A stretch of DNA of 5,824 nt from an uncultured Sphingomonadales bacterium (GCA_903868655.1 CAIPWG010000621.1:1-5824), one strand, 5' to 3'. Positions 1-5,824 are shown, counted from the first letter of the stretch. Numbers and translations are program-made. The notes: a model not told the origin generated them from the sequence alone.

Positions 1-51
1 ATCACACTGGGGGTGTGGGGGTCGGAGGTTCGAATCCTCTCGTCCCGACCA
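1..51 (+). tRNA. tRNA-Pro (anticodon GGG), 3' part
   Basis: The left edge cuts a tRNA gene, leaving the anticodon arm to the 3' end. The anticodon stem pairs positions 2-6 with 14-18 (four Watson-Crick pairs and one U-G pair). The 7-base loop at 7-13 reads CTGGGGG, so U33 is followed by GGG at 9-11, the proline anticodon. A short variable region (19-23) follows. The T stem pairs 24-28 with 36-40 around the invariant loop TTCGAAT. The 3' acceptor strand is at 41-47, then discriminator A48 and an encoded CCA at 49-51. The predicted 5' acceptor strand, CGGGACG, lies outside the window. The G37 next to the anticodon and the overall sequence agree with bacterial tRNA-Pro(GGG). Confidence 0.93.
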
Positions 52-99
52 AGAGAGACAGCCAGCAGGCCAAAGTGTCCGGCAGACAGTTGCCGCGGT

Positions 100-117
100 T
101 GGTCGCAAATGGTCGCA
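100..117. repeat. Direct repeat TGGTCGCA, two copies 10 bp apart
   Basis: The 8-base word TGGTCGCA occurs at 100-107 and again at 110-117, one helical turn apart, immediately upstream of the candidate -35 box at 123-128. The placement would suit binding of a regulator to one face of the DNA. That role is inference; two 8-mers in GC-rich intergenic DNA can also arise by chance. Confidence 0.4.
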
Positions 118-122
118 GCCCC

Positions 123-152
123 TTGCAGCGCGCGCGCTTTCGACCTTAAAAT
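123..152 (+). promoter_or_regulatory. Candidate sigma70-type promoter for the EF-hand gene
   Basis: TTGCAG at 123-128 resembles a -35 box (TTGACA). TAAAAT at 147-152 resembles a -10 box (TATAAT), with an 18-bp spacer. This is the only AT-rich box found between the tRNA and the gene at 206. It would start transcription near 158-160. No experimental signal supports it, and transcription reading through from the tRNA is an alternative. Confidence 0.4.
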
Positions 153-195
153 CCCTCAGCACGTCGGCAAGTGGCCGCACGTTGCGCGCTGAGGG
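153..195 (+). repeat. Imperfect hairpin covering the EF-hand gene RBS
   Basis: CCCTCAGC (153-160) is the exact reverse complement of GCTGAGGG (188-195). Inside it a second stem pairs 161-164 with 179-182 and 165-168 with 174-177, with C178 bulged, a 5-base loop at 169-173 and a 5-base bulge at 183-187. The right outer arm contains most of the Shine-Dalgarno stretch GAGGGG (191-196) that precedes the ATG at 206. If the whole element is transcribed it would mask the ribosome binding site. If transcription starts near 159 it would instead act as a DNA palindrome, for example an operator. Confidence 0.5.
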
Positions 196-205
196 GTAGC
201 TTCCC

Positions 206-556
206 ATGAAAAAGATCACCATCGCCACAATGATCGGCGCGTTTGCGCTGGGATTGGCGGCCAGTGTCGCATCTGCACAACAAGCTGGGCCAACGCCCGA
301 CCAAGGTGGTGCACGCCATCGTGGTGGCCCGGGTGGCCAGCGTGGATTTGAAGCGATGGACACCAACAATGATGGCGTCATTACGTTGGATGAATGGAAA
401 GCCGCGGGTCGACGCGAAGATCGCTTTGCCATGCTGGATGACAACCATGATGGCAAAGTCACGCGCGAAGAACTGAGCAGCTTCATGGAAAAAATGCGCG
501 CGTTGCGCGGGCAGAATGGCGGCGAATGGAGTGGTCAACACCACGAAGGCCAGTAA
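206..556 (+). CDS. Secreted EF-hand calcium-binding protein (two EF-hands)
   Basis: A 116-residue protein, probably exported to the periplasm. Residues 1-24 form a Sec signal peptide: two lysines, a hydrophobic stretch (residues 4-20) and a likely cleavage site ASA|QQ after residue 24. The next 22 or so residues are rich in Gly, Gln, Arg and Pro and are probably flexible. Two canonical EF-hand loops follow. Loop 1 is residues 52-63, with D52, N54, D56, T60 and E63 at ligand positions 1, 3, 5, 9 and 12. Loop 2 is residues 78-89, with D78, N80, D82, T86 and E89. Each has the Gly at position 6. The C-terminus is hydrophilic and Gly/His/Gln-rich. The ATG at 206 is preceded by GAGGGG at 191-196, nine bases away. 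The specific role is unknown; calcium buffering or sensing is expected from the family. It is convergent with the yghU-like gene. Confidence 0.88.
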   Translation: MKKITIATMIGAFALGLAASVASAQQAGPTPDQGGARHRGGPGGQRGFEAMDTNNDGVITLDEWKAAGRREDRFAMLDDNHDGKVTREELSSFMEKMRALRGQNGGEWSGQHHEGQ

Positions 557-559
557 GCC

Positions 560-591
560 ATTTGGCCCCGAACATGTGTCCGGGGCCAAAT
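560..591. terminator. GC-rich stem-loop between convergent genes
   Basis: A perfect 11-bp stem pairs 560-570 (ATTTGGCCCCG) with 581-591 around a 10-base loop. It begins three bases after the EF-hand stop codon and 18 bases beyond the yghU stop. Its position fits a shared bidirectional terminator. Neither side has a U-tract after the stem, so it is not a textbook intrinsic terminator and may instead act as an RNA 3'-end stabiliser. Confidence 0.6.
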
Positions 592-609
592 CATGCGCTC
601 AACCTGACT

Positions 610-1515
610 TCAAACGCGTGAGCCTCCACGCGCATCGACTTTGTCCTGCGTGTTCAGATCGAAATCGCTGGCATCGTGACGTTCGCGCAATTGGCTGGCC
701 GGATCACCAAACGAGCGATTGACCATCCGCCCCCGCTGAACCGCCGGGCGAGCTCCGATCAGGTCGACCCATCGCGCCACATTGGCGTATTCGTGCACCG
801 ACAGAAATTCCTGGCCATTGTATGCTTCGCGCATGACGCTGCCGTACCAGGTGAAATTGGCAATGTCGGCGATCGTGTATTCATTGCCCGCCACATATTC
901 GGACTTACCCAGTTGCGTGTCGAGCACGTGCAACAATCGCTTGGTTTCCATCGCAAAGCGGTTGATCGCATATTCGATCTTGATCGGCGCATAAGCATAG
1001 AAATGGCCAAACCCGCCACCCAGATAAGGCGCGCTGCCCATTTGCCACATCAGCCAATTCATCACCGCAGTCCGCCCACGCAAGTCAGTCGGCAAGAATT
1101 CACCGAACTTTTCGGCAAGATACAGGACGATAGATCCGGATTCGAACACATGCACAGGCGGATCGAACGAATGATCGGCCAACGCCGGAATTTTCGAATT
1201 GGGATTGATATCGACAAACCCGCTGGAAAACTGATCGCCCTGCCCGATGTTGATCAGCCACGCATCGTATTCGGCGCCCGAATGCCCCTTGGCCAACAAT
1301 TCTTCGAGCATGATGGTCACTTTGACGCCATTGGGCGTGCCCAGCGAATAAAGCTGCATCGGGTGCTTGCCGACCGGCACCGCCTTGTCTTGCGTTGCAC
1401 CTGAAATCGGCCGGTTGATATTGGCAAAAGCACCGCCCGAAGGCTGATCCCAAGTCCACACTGCAGGTGGGACATAGCCCGCCGGAAAATTGTCAGCTGG
1501 GTCACCATTGGCCAT
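610..1515 (-). CDS. yghU: YghU-type glutathione-dependent disulfide-bond oxidoreductase (Nu-class GST)
   Basis: A 301-residue cytosolic protein closely resembling Escherichia coli YghU, known for GSH-dependent disulfide reductase and organic-peroxide activity. A family-typical N-terminal extension carries VWTWD (19-23) and GGAFANINRP (27-36). The thioredoxin-fold domain runs from about residue 52 to 138. It holds the glutathione thiol-binding TPNG motif (60-63), NPNSKIPAL with the expected cis-proline P110 (104-112), and ESGSI (125-129), which binds the gamma-glutamyl end of GSH. The all-helical C-terminal domain includes GGGFGHFY and KIEYAINRF, and RPAVxRG and HDASDF near the end, all matching YghU. 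No cysteine is present, consistent with Nu-class enzymes, which lack a catalytic Cys. The ATG at 1515 is chosen for its RBS; a GTG at 1572 would add 19 unrelated residues. It lies downstream of the sox terminator and so is probably transcribed separately. Confidence 0.93.
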   Translation of the reverse strand: MANGDPADNFPAGYVPPAVWTWDQPSGGAFANINRPISGATQDKAVPVGKHPMQLYSLGTPNGVKVTIMLEELLAKGHSGAEYDAWLINIGQGDQFSSGFVDINPNSKIPALADHSFDPPVHVFESGSIVLYLAEKFGEFLPTDLRGRTAVMNWLMWQMGSAPYLGGGFGHFYAYAPIKIEYAINRFAMETKRLLHVLDTQLGKSEYVAGNEYTIADIANFTWYGSVMREAYNGQEFLSVHEYANVARWVDLIGARPAVQRGRMVNRSFGDPASQLRERHDASDFDLNTQDKVDARGGSRV

Positions 1516-1606
1516 GATCTGCGTCCTTGGTTGTTTGAAGAGTACGTTTTCCAAATGGTTTGGCGTACGCACATTACAAGTCTGCCATCGGAGCTGATCG
1601 CGCCAG
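1516..1606 (-). other. yghU upstream region with a small inverted repeat
   Basis: This 91-bp stretch lies between the sox terminator and yghU and should hold the yghU promoter. I see no convincing -35/-10 pair. It contains a short inverted repeat, CCAAA-TGG-TTTGG at 1551-1563 (5-bp arms, 3-bp spacer), and the overlapping 8-bp palindrome GCGTACGC at 1563-1570. Either could be part of an operator, but both are short enough to be chance. Confidence 0.35.
1524..1528 (-). promoter_or_regulatory. Ribosome binding site of yghU
   Basis: AAGGA on the minus strand lies 8 bases upstream of the ATG at 1515-1513. This decides the start: the in-frame GTG at 1572 has no comparable site, and the residues it would add do not resemble the family. 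Confidence 0.75.
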
Positions 1607-1608
1607 AT

Positions 1609-1645
1609 AAAAAGCGACCCGCAAGTGGTGAAACTCGCGGGCCGT
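1609..1645 (-). terminator. Intrinsic terminator of the sox operon
   Basis: Read on the minus strand, a GC-rich stem pairs 1637-1641 with 1618-1622. It extends on both sides past single mismatches (1643-1645 with 1614-1616, one of these pairs being G-U; 1634-1635 with 1624-1625). The loop is about 8 bases. It is followed directly by TTTTT (1613-1609). The hairpin begins about 30 bases after the soxG stop codon, as expected for the end of this operon. Confidence 0.8.
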
Positions 1646-1674
1646 AAGGGTGGACTCGGTGTGACCGGCGATCG

Positions 1675-2205
1675 TCAGTCGATCGCTTCGGCCAGCGCAT
1701 GCCACAACCACGGCGCAAAACTGCGCCAGACTTCGACATGAAAATGTTCGGGCGCAAGCGCCCATATCTGAATTTCGACAGTCTCGAACACCGTGCGGGT
1801 TGCACGCCCCGGGGTCAAGGCCGCGCAATCGAGCGGGCAGCCGCGACCGAGTGCTGCCACAGCCCCCGGACCTTGCAGTGTGAGGCCAATCGACCGTGCG
1901 GTAACATCGACCATGCTCAACGGCTGACCGGTGATCAACGGCACCGTGCTGCCCTCGGGCAGCAGAGCATGCCATTCGTCGGGGCCAAGCCGGGCAATGC
2001 CACCACTGTGCGTGCCAATCCGTTCGGGCAACGGACGGCCAAGCGCCGCTGCAAAGCCTGCCGAATCGCGCGCGCGCAATGACCAGCGCACCAACGGCCC
2101 AGCCACAGCCAGCGTAATTGCATGGCCATAAATCGTGCCCGTAACGGGCGCGCTGCCCAGTTTCAGATCGGTGCCGGCAACAGCAAGCGGGGCAATCTCA
2201 AGCAT
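1675..2205 (-). CDS. soxG: Sarcosine oxidase subunit gamma
   Basis: A 176-residue gamma subunit of heterotetrameric sarcosine oxidase (SoxABDG, cytosolic), distantly related in fold to the aminomethyltransferase (GcvT) domain. Recognisable SoxG features are the VDVTARSIGLTLQGP segment (about 99-113), the GCPLDCAALTPGRATRT segment (about 122-138) and the C-terminal FHVEVWRSFAPWLW (about 154-167), which is highly characteristic of the family. It is the last gene of the operon and overlaps the end of soxA by 8 bp (ATGCTTGA contains both the start and the soxA stop), suggesting translational coupling. The start at 2205 is preferred because AGGGGAG lies 8 bases upstream. Two ATGs at 2229 and 2226 would add up to 8 residues but have no clear RBS. 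The length is slightly short for the family. Confidence 0.92.
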   Translation of the reverse strand: MLEIAPLAVAGTDLKLGSAPVTGTIYGHAITLAVAGPLVRWSLRARDSAGFAAALGRPLPERIGTHSGGIARLGPDEWHALLPEGSTVPLITGQPLSMVDVTARSIGLTLQGPGAVAALGRGCPLDCAALTPGRATRTVFETVEIQIWALAPEHFHVEVWRSFAPWLWHALAEAID

Positions 2206-5062
2206 TGAGGCGGCTCCCCTCGGCATCATAGAACATCGGCTCGGTCACTTTGGCGCGGATCACTTTGCCCGGCATAGGCACAAAGATCGTTTGCCCGATC
2301 CTTGCACGCCCGTCAGCGATCACCGCCAAGGCAATCGTGCGGCCCAAAGCAGCGCTACGATACGACGAGGTAACGTGTCCGATCATCGGCATGGGCACAG
2401 GGGCGGTAGGGTCGGTCACGACTTGTGCGCCCTCTTCGAGCAGATCCTGCGGGTCTTCGGTCAGCAGGCCGATAAACTGCTTGCGCCCGGGCAAGGCCAT
2501 GTCTGGCCGTGCGAGCGAGCGCTTTCCCACAAAATCAGCCTTTTTCTTGCCGACGGCCCAATCAAGCCCCATGTCATAGGGTGTCAGTGTGCCATCGGTA
2601 TCCTGGCCCACAATGATGAAGCCCTTTTCGGCGCGCAGTACGTGCATGGCTTCTGTACCATAAGGCGTAATCCCGAATGGCTGACCTGCGGCGTAAACCG
2701 CATCCCACACTTTTCGGCCTTCGCTCGCCGGCACATTGATTTCAAAGCCAAGCTCACCGGTAAAGCTGACGCGGAACAGCCGTGTCGGCACCCCTGCAAT
2801 AGTGCCTTCGCGCACAGCCATATGCGGAAACGCCTCTGCGCTCAGATCAATGCCTTCGACCAATGTTGCAATTACATCGCGCGAGCGCGGCCCCTGCAGC
2901 GCGATCACAGCCCAGGCTTCTGTGGTCGACGTCAACCAGACGTTCAGGTCGCTCCATTCGGTCTGCAGATAGTCTTCCATCATGCCCAACACCCGTGCTG
3001 CACCGCCGGTCGTGGTAGTCAGATGGAAGCGATCATCGGCCATACGCGCCGAAACGCCATCGTCGGTGATGAACCCGTCTTCGCGCAGCAACAATCCATA
3101 GCGGCAGCGGCCGGGTTGCAGCCCCTTCCACGGATTGGTGTACATGCGGTTGAGAAATTCGGCAGCATCGGGCCCGACCACTTCGATCTTGCCCAGGGTC
3201 GAGGCGTCGAAAATACCAACCGACTGCCGCACCGCAGCGCATTCGCGCAACACGGCGGCATCCATGTCCTCTGCCCCGCGCGGGAAATAGCGTGCGCGAC
3301 GCCAATTCGAGACATTTTCGAAAACAGCACCTTGCGCCGTTGCCCAATCGTCGATCGGCGATTTGCGGACGGGTTGGAACAGCGCATCCTTGTGGTGGCC
3401 CATCAGCGCGCCAAACGTCTGCGGCGTGTAAGGTGGGCGAAACGTGGTCAGCCCAATTTCGCTGACCGGGCGGCCCAAGGCCGCCGAAGCGATCTGCAAG
3501 CCATTGAGGTTGCTGGTCTTTCCTTGATCTGTGGCCATGCCATTGGTGGTATAACGCTTGATATGTTCGATCGAGCGCATGCCTTCCTGCACCGCCAGAT
3601 GAATATCGCGTGCTTTCACATCGTTCTGGAAATCGACGAAAGCCTTTTGCGACCGCACATCAAGACGGTTGGGCAGGACCGAGGTCACCACCCCTGCTCC
3701 CATGTCCCACGCGCCCGCGCCAGCACCCACCACACGGCAGTTCTCGATTGGTGTGCCCGGAAGATAGGCGCCCCAGGCATCACTCCACACCAGGCTGCCT
3801 TTGGCATGGCTCCACAAATGCACACTTGGCGTCCAGCCGCCGGCCATCAGCACTGCATCGCAAGCCAGCTTGCTGTCCGGCCCCGTGCCATTGGCGGCAA
3901 AAGTAACCCCGGTAACTGCATGACGCCCTGAAACGGATGTGACCGCGCTGCCGATATGCACCGCAAGGCCTGCGGCCCGTGCTGCATCTGCCAGATCGGC
4001 AGACACCGCGGTTCGCACATCAATTATTGCCGCAATGCGCACGCCCGCCTCAGCAAGCGCCAACGCATCGCGCCAGCCGCTGTCGTGCGCGGCCATCACG
4101 ACCACGGCATTGCCAACCGCAACGCCATACCGAAGTGCCAGCGTCCGACCTGCAATCGCCAGCATGACACCCGGCACATCGTTGCCGTGGAAAACCAACG
4201 GACGTTCGATGGCACCCTGCGCCAGGATGACTTCGCCGGCGCGAATACGCCACAGCCGCTCACGCGGACCAGATGCCTCGGCAGGCGACAAATGATCGGT
4301 GAGGCTTTGCGTCGCGCCGATAAAGTTCTGGTGATAGTACCCGAACGCGCACGTACGGGTCAGCACGGTGATATTGGAGGCCGCCGCCAAGGCGTCTTTC
4401 AACGTGTCAAGCGCGTGCCACTGCGCCGGATCGGCCAGCGCCCCACCGCCCAATTCGTCCTGTTCGTCGAGCAGGAACACCCGGCCGCCGTCTTCGGCGG
4501 CCGTGAGTGCCGCCGTGATTCCGGCAATGCCGCCGCCGACCACCAGAACTTCGCAGTGCGCATACGTCGCATCATAATGATCGGGATCGCGTGCCACCGG
4601 ACTGTCACCCAGCCCGGCCAATTGACGGATCACCGGTTCATACAGGTTTTCCCAAGCCGAACGCGGCCACATGAACGTCTTGTTGTAGAAACCTGCCGGA
4701 AACAGCGCACCGAACACATCATTGAGCGCGGCCACGTCGAATTTCAACGATGGCCAGCGGTTCTGGCTTTTCGCCTTCAACCCTTCGTACAGTGCCACTT
4801 GCGGGGCGCGCAGATTGGGTGTGATCCGCGCCGGGCCGCGATCAACACTGACCAGCGCATTGGGCTCTTCGGGCCCCGTACCAACCAGTCCGCGCGGGCG
4901 GTGATACTTGAACGACCGGCCAAACAGCGTGACCCCCGATGCCACCAATGCCGAGGCAAGCGTATCGCCGGCAAAGCCCTGACAGCCCTGCCCATCCCAA
5001 CTGAAGTGCAGCGCGCGGCTGCGGTCGATCCGACCACCGGTCGCAAGACGATACCCGCTCAC
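2198..5062 (-). CDS. soxA: Sarcosine oxidase subunit alpha
   Basis: A 954-residue alpha subunit of heterotetrameric sarcosine oxidase. The complex converts sarcosine, O2 and tetrahydrofolate to glycine, H2O2 and 5,10-methylene-tetrahydrofolate. Residues about 15-95 form the ubiquitin/ferredoxin-like N-terminal domain (GDTLASALVASG at 32-43, then GRSFKYHRPRG at 48-58) without a cysteine cluster. A Rossmann nucleotide-binding domain follows, with GGGIAG at 176-181 and acidic E200 at the end of the second strand. GNDVPGVML (293-301) and LMAGGWTPSVHLW (405-417) belong to the same oxidoreductase region; in this family it binds NAD. FRPPYTP (541-547) leads into the C-terminal GcvT-like folate domain, about 590-950, with ARYFPRG (590-596), VGIFDASTLGKIEV (615-628) and FTGELGFE (767-774). 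The length is normal for the family. The start is GTG, overlapping the soxD stop as GTGA, with GGAGA six bases upstream. No frameshift is seen. Confidence 0.97.
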   Translation of the reverse strand: MSGYRLATGGRIDRSRALHFSWDGQGCQGFAGDTLASALVASGVTLFGRSFKYHRPRGLVGTGPEEPNALVSVDRGPARITPNLRAPQVALYEGLKAKSQNRWPSLKFDVAALNDVFGALFPAGFYNKTFMWPRSAWENLYEPVIRQLAGLGDSPVARDPDHYDATYAHCEVLVVGGGIAGITAALTAAEDGGRVFLLDEQDELGGGALADPAQWHALDTLKDALAAASNITVLTRTCAFGYYHQNFIGATQSLTDHLSPAEASGPRERLWRIRAGEVILAQGAIERPLVFHGNDVPGVMLAIAGRTLALRYGVAVGNAVVVMAAHDSGWRDALALAEAGVRIAAIIDVRTAVSADLADAARAAGLAVHIGSAVTSVSGRHAVTGVTFAANGTGPDSKLACDAVLMAGGWTPSVHLWSHAKGSLVWSDAWGAYLPGTPIENCRVVGAGAGAWDMGAGVVTSVLPNRLDVRSQKAFVDFQNDVKARDIHLAVQEGMRSIEHIKRYTTNGMATDQGKTSNLNGLQIASAALGRPVSEIGLTTFRPPYTPQTFGALMGHHKDALFQPVRKSPIDDWATAQGAVFENVSNWRRARYFPRGAEDMDAAVLRECAAVRQSVGIFDASTLGKIEVVGPDAAEFLNRMYTNPWKGLQPGRCRYGLLLREDGFITDDGVSARMADDRFHLTTTTGGAARVLGMMEDYLQTEWSDLNVWLTSTTEAWAVIALQGPRSRDVIATLVEGIDLSAEAFPHMAVREGTIAGVPTRLFRVSFTGELGFEINVPASEGRKVWDAVYAAGQPFGITPYGTEAMHVLRAEKGFIIVGQDTDGTLTPYDMGLDWAVGKKKADFVGKRSLARPDMALPGRKQFIGLLTEDPQDLLEEGAQVVTDPTAPVPMPMIGHVTSSYRSAALGRTIALAVIADGRARIGQTIFVPMPGKVIRAKVTEPMFYDAEGSRLNA
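2214..2220 (-). promoter_or_regulatory. Ribosome binding site of soxG, inside soxA
   Basis: AGGGGAG on the minus strand lies 8 bases before the ATG at 2205-2203 and within the last codons of soxA. It favours 2205 over the upstream ATG pair at 2229/2226 as the soxG start. Confidence 0.7.
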
Positions 5063-5346
5063 TTGGCTTCTCCAACGGGTCTGGGTTCACCGGTCTTGTA
5101 CGTGACTTCAAACCGGTCCGTGACAGTATCGCGCACTGCGTTGAAAAAGCGCGCGCAACCGTGCGCATGGCGCCAACGTTCGGCATGCGGCCCCCGCGGA
5201 TTGCGGCGGATGTAGAGGTAGGTTTCCCACTCGCTGTCGCTCAAGGCACCAGGGTCAAGCGGACGGGCGATGTGCGCCTCACCACCGTAGGTGAATTCCA
5301 CCTCTGGCCGGTCTTCTTCGCAATAAGGGCAATGGATCAGGATCAT
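5059..5346 (-). CDS. soxD: Sarcosine oxidase subunit delta
   Basis: A 95-residue delta subunit of heterotetrameric sarcosine oxidase, of the normal size for the family. In solved heterotetrameric enzymes this subunit binds a structural zinc ion through two N-terminal cysteines, a histidine and a third cysteine. The matching residues here are C6 and C9 (HCPYC at 5-9), H60 in WRHAHGC and C64. Other family hallmarks are EVEFTYGGEAHIARP (15-29), the YLYIRRNPRGPHAERWRH segment (43-60) and the C-terminal ARFFNAVRDT (65-74) followed by a conserved TYKTGEP. It starts 11 bp after the soxB stop, with only a modest RBS (GGGAA, six bases before the ATG), so coupling to soxB translation is plausible. Its TGA stop overlaps the soxA GTG. 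Confidence 0.96.
   Translation of the reverse strand: MILIHCPYCEEDRPEVEFTYGGEAHIARPLDPGALSDSEWETYLYIRRNPRGPHAERWRHAHGCARFFNAVRDTVTDRFEVTYKTGEPRPVGEAK
5069..5073 (-). promoter_or_regulatory. Ribosome binding site of soxA, inside soxD
   Basis: GGAGA on the minus strand sits 6 bases before the GTG start at 5062-5060, within the last codons of soxD. It supports the non-ATG start, which also gives the family-typical N-terminus (SGYRLATGGRIDRS). Confidence 0.7.
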
Positions 5347-5357
5347 GGGTGTTCCCG

Positions 5358-5824
5358 TCAGTGCGCGACCGCCGCCGCAGCGGCTTCGTCGATCAACCGG
5401 CCGTTGCGGAACCGGTCGAGATTGAACGGTGCGTTGATTGCGTGCGGTGCATCATGCGCGATGGTGTGTGCCAACAGGTCGGCGGCGCCGGGCGTGGCCT
5501 TGAACCCGCCGGTTCCCCAACCGCAATTCACGTAAAGCCCCGGCACTGGCGTCTTGGCCAGGATGGGCGAACGATCCGGCGTGACGTCAACGATCCCGCC
5601 CCAGGTGCGCAACATGCGCATCCGGGTGAAGATCGGGAAAATTTCGCAGATCGCCGCCAAAGTATGCTCGATGATATGCAGCGCGCCGCGTTGCGAGTAG
5701 CTGACATACGCGTCGGTGCCTGCGCCGATCACCAGTTCACCCTTGTCGGACTGGCTGATATAGGCGTGCACCGTGTTCGACATCACCACACAGGGGAAGA
5801 TCGGCTTGACCGGCTCGGACACCA
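5358..5824 (-). CDS. soxB: Sarcosine oxidase subunit beta, C-terminal part
   Basis: The last 155 or so residues of the beta subunit, roughly the final third to two-fifths of a protein usually a little over 400 residues; the rest lies beyond the right edge. SoxB is the catalytic flavoprotein of the DAO/glycine oxidase fold, binding FAD and a covalent FMN; the FAD-binding N-terminus and the FMN-linking histidine are outside the window. Visible family landmarks are [37 protein letters not shown], the [17 protein letters not shown] strand and the [18 protein letters not shown] signature near the C-terminus. The Lys in GGFKATP corresponds to the active-site lysine known in this family. The first in-frame GTG here (5822) is an internal valine (VSEPVKP), not a start. 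It is the first sox gene visible on the minus strand; the promoter and any glyA neighbour lie upstream, out of view. Confidence 0.96.
   Translation of the reverse strand, partial: VSEPVKPIFPCVVMSNTVHAYISQSDKGELVIGAGTDAYVSYSQRGALHIIEHTLAAICEIFPIFTRMRMLRTWGGIVDVTPDRSPILAKTPVPGLYVNCGWGTGGFKATPGAADLLAHTIAHDAPHAINAPFNLDRFRNGRLIDEAAAAAVAH

Noticed and set aside
1..60. Attachment site for an integrated element at the tRNA-Pro 3' end
   Set aside because: No integrase gene and no second copy of the tRNA 3' end is present in the window, and the neighbouring genes are ordinary metabolic genes.
146..589. 147-codon minus-strand open frame over the EF-hand gene
   Set aside because: The opposite strand encodes a signal peptide, two full EF-hand loops and an RBS, so this frame is a shadow.
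676..1404. 242-codon plus-strand open frame
   Set aside because: It is antisense to the yghU-like gene, which shows near-continuous similarity to a known family; the plus-strand translation shows no motif.
1516..1572. N-terminal extension of yghU from a GTG at 1572
   Set aside because: The 19 extra residues do not resemble the family and have no RBS, whereas the ATG at 1515 has AAGGA eight bases upstream.
2206..2229. Upstream start for soxG at 2229 or 2226
   Set aside because: It lacks a Shine-Dalgarno sequence; the ATG at 2205 has AGGGGAG at good spacing.
2135..3931. 598-codon plus-strand open frame
   Set aside because: It lies antisense to soxA, which has clear family matches along its length. 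The translation is rich in Cys, His, Arg and Gln with no recognisable domain, and there is no convincing RBS.
2198..5062. SoxA as a hydrogen cyanide synthase or octopine/nopaline oxidase-type subunit
   Set aside because: Those relatives share the N-terminal and Rossmann parts, but this protein has the C-terminal GcvT-like folate domain and sits in a soxBDAG operon, which is specific to sarcosine oxidase alpha.
3956..5215. 419-codon plus-strand open frame
   Set aside because: It is antisense to soxA and part of soxD, with an atypical composition rich in Arg, His, Gln and Pro and no family motif.

Overview
The window is a GC-rich bacterial chromosomal segment. A proteobacterium is likely, most probably an alphaproteobacterium. 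The support is a CCA-encoding tRNA-Pro, a complete-looking soxBDAG module of the rhizobial/pseudomonad type, a YghU-type glutathione protein, and a small periplasmic EF-hand protein. A sphingomonad is a reasonable guess but is not proven by anything seen here. No mobile element, CRISPR array or phage gene was recognised.

Layout. Positions 1-51 are the 3' half of tRNA-Pro(GGG). Positions 52-205 are non-coding and carry a short direct repeat, a candidate promoter and an imperfect hairpin that covers the ribosome binding site of the next gene. Positions 206-556 (+) encode a secreted two-EF-hand protein. A GC-rich stem-loop at 560-591 separates it from a convergent minus-strand gene at 610-1515, a Nu-class glutathione transferase-like protein (YghU). 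Positions 1516-1674 are non-coding and contain a good intrinsic terminator for the operon to their right. From 1675 to the right edge, all on the minus strand, lies the heterotetrameric sarcosine oxidase operon in the order soxB (C-terminal part only), soxD, soxA, soxG.

How the genes work together. The Sox complex oxidatively demethylates sarcosine to glycine, H2O2 and 5,10-methylene-tetrahydrofolate (formaldehyde if folate is absent), feeding one-carbon metabolism. SoxB carries the catalytic FAD/FMN site, SoxA the NAD and folate domains, SoxD a zinc site, and SoxG is the small gamma subunit. The genes are packed tightly: an 11-bp gap, a 4-bp GTGA overlap and an 8-bp overlap, followed at once by a terminator. 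The operon therefore ends at soxG, without the folate genes (such as purU or folD) that often follow it. YghU, which handles peroxides and disulfides through glutathione in its family, is next to a peroxide-producing enzyme but is separated from it by the terminator, so any functional link is inference.

This is mostly ordinary metabolic DNA. I did not find a convincing undescribed system. The best items for a second look are the hairpin over the EF-hand gene start, the helically phased repeat upstream of it, and the sox/yghU arrangement.
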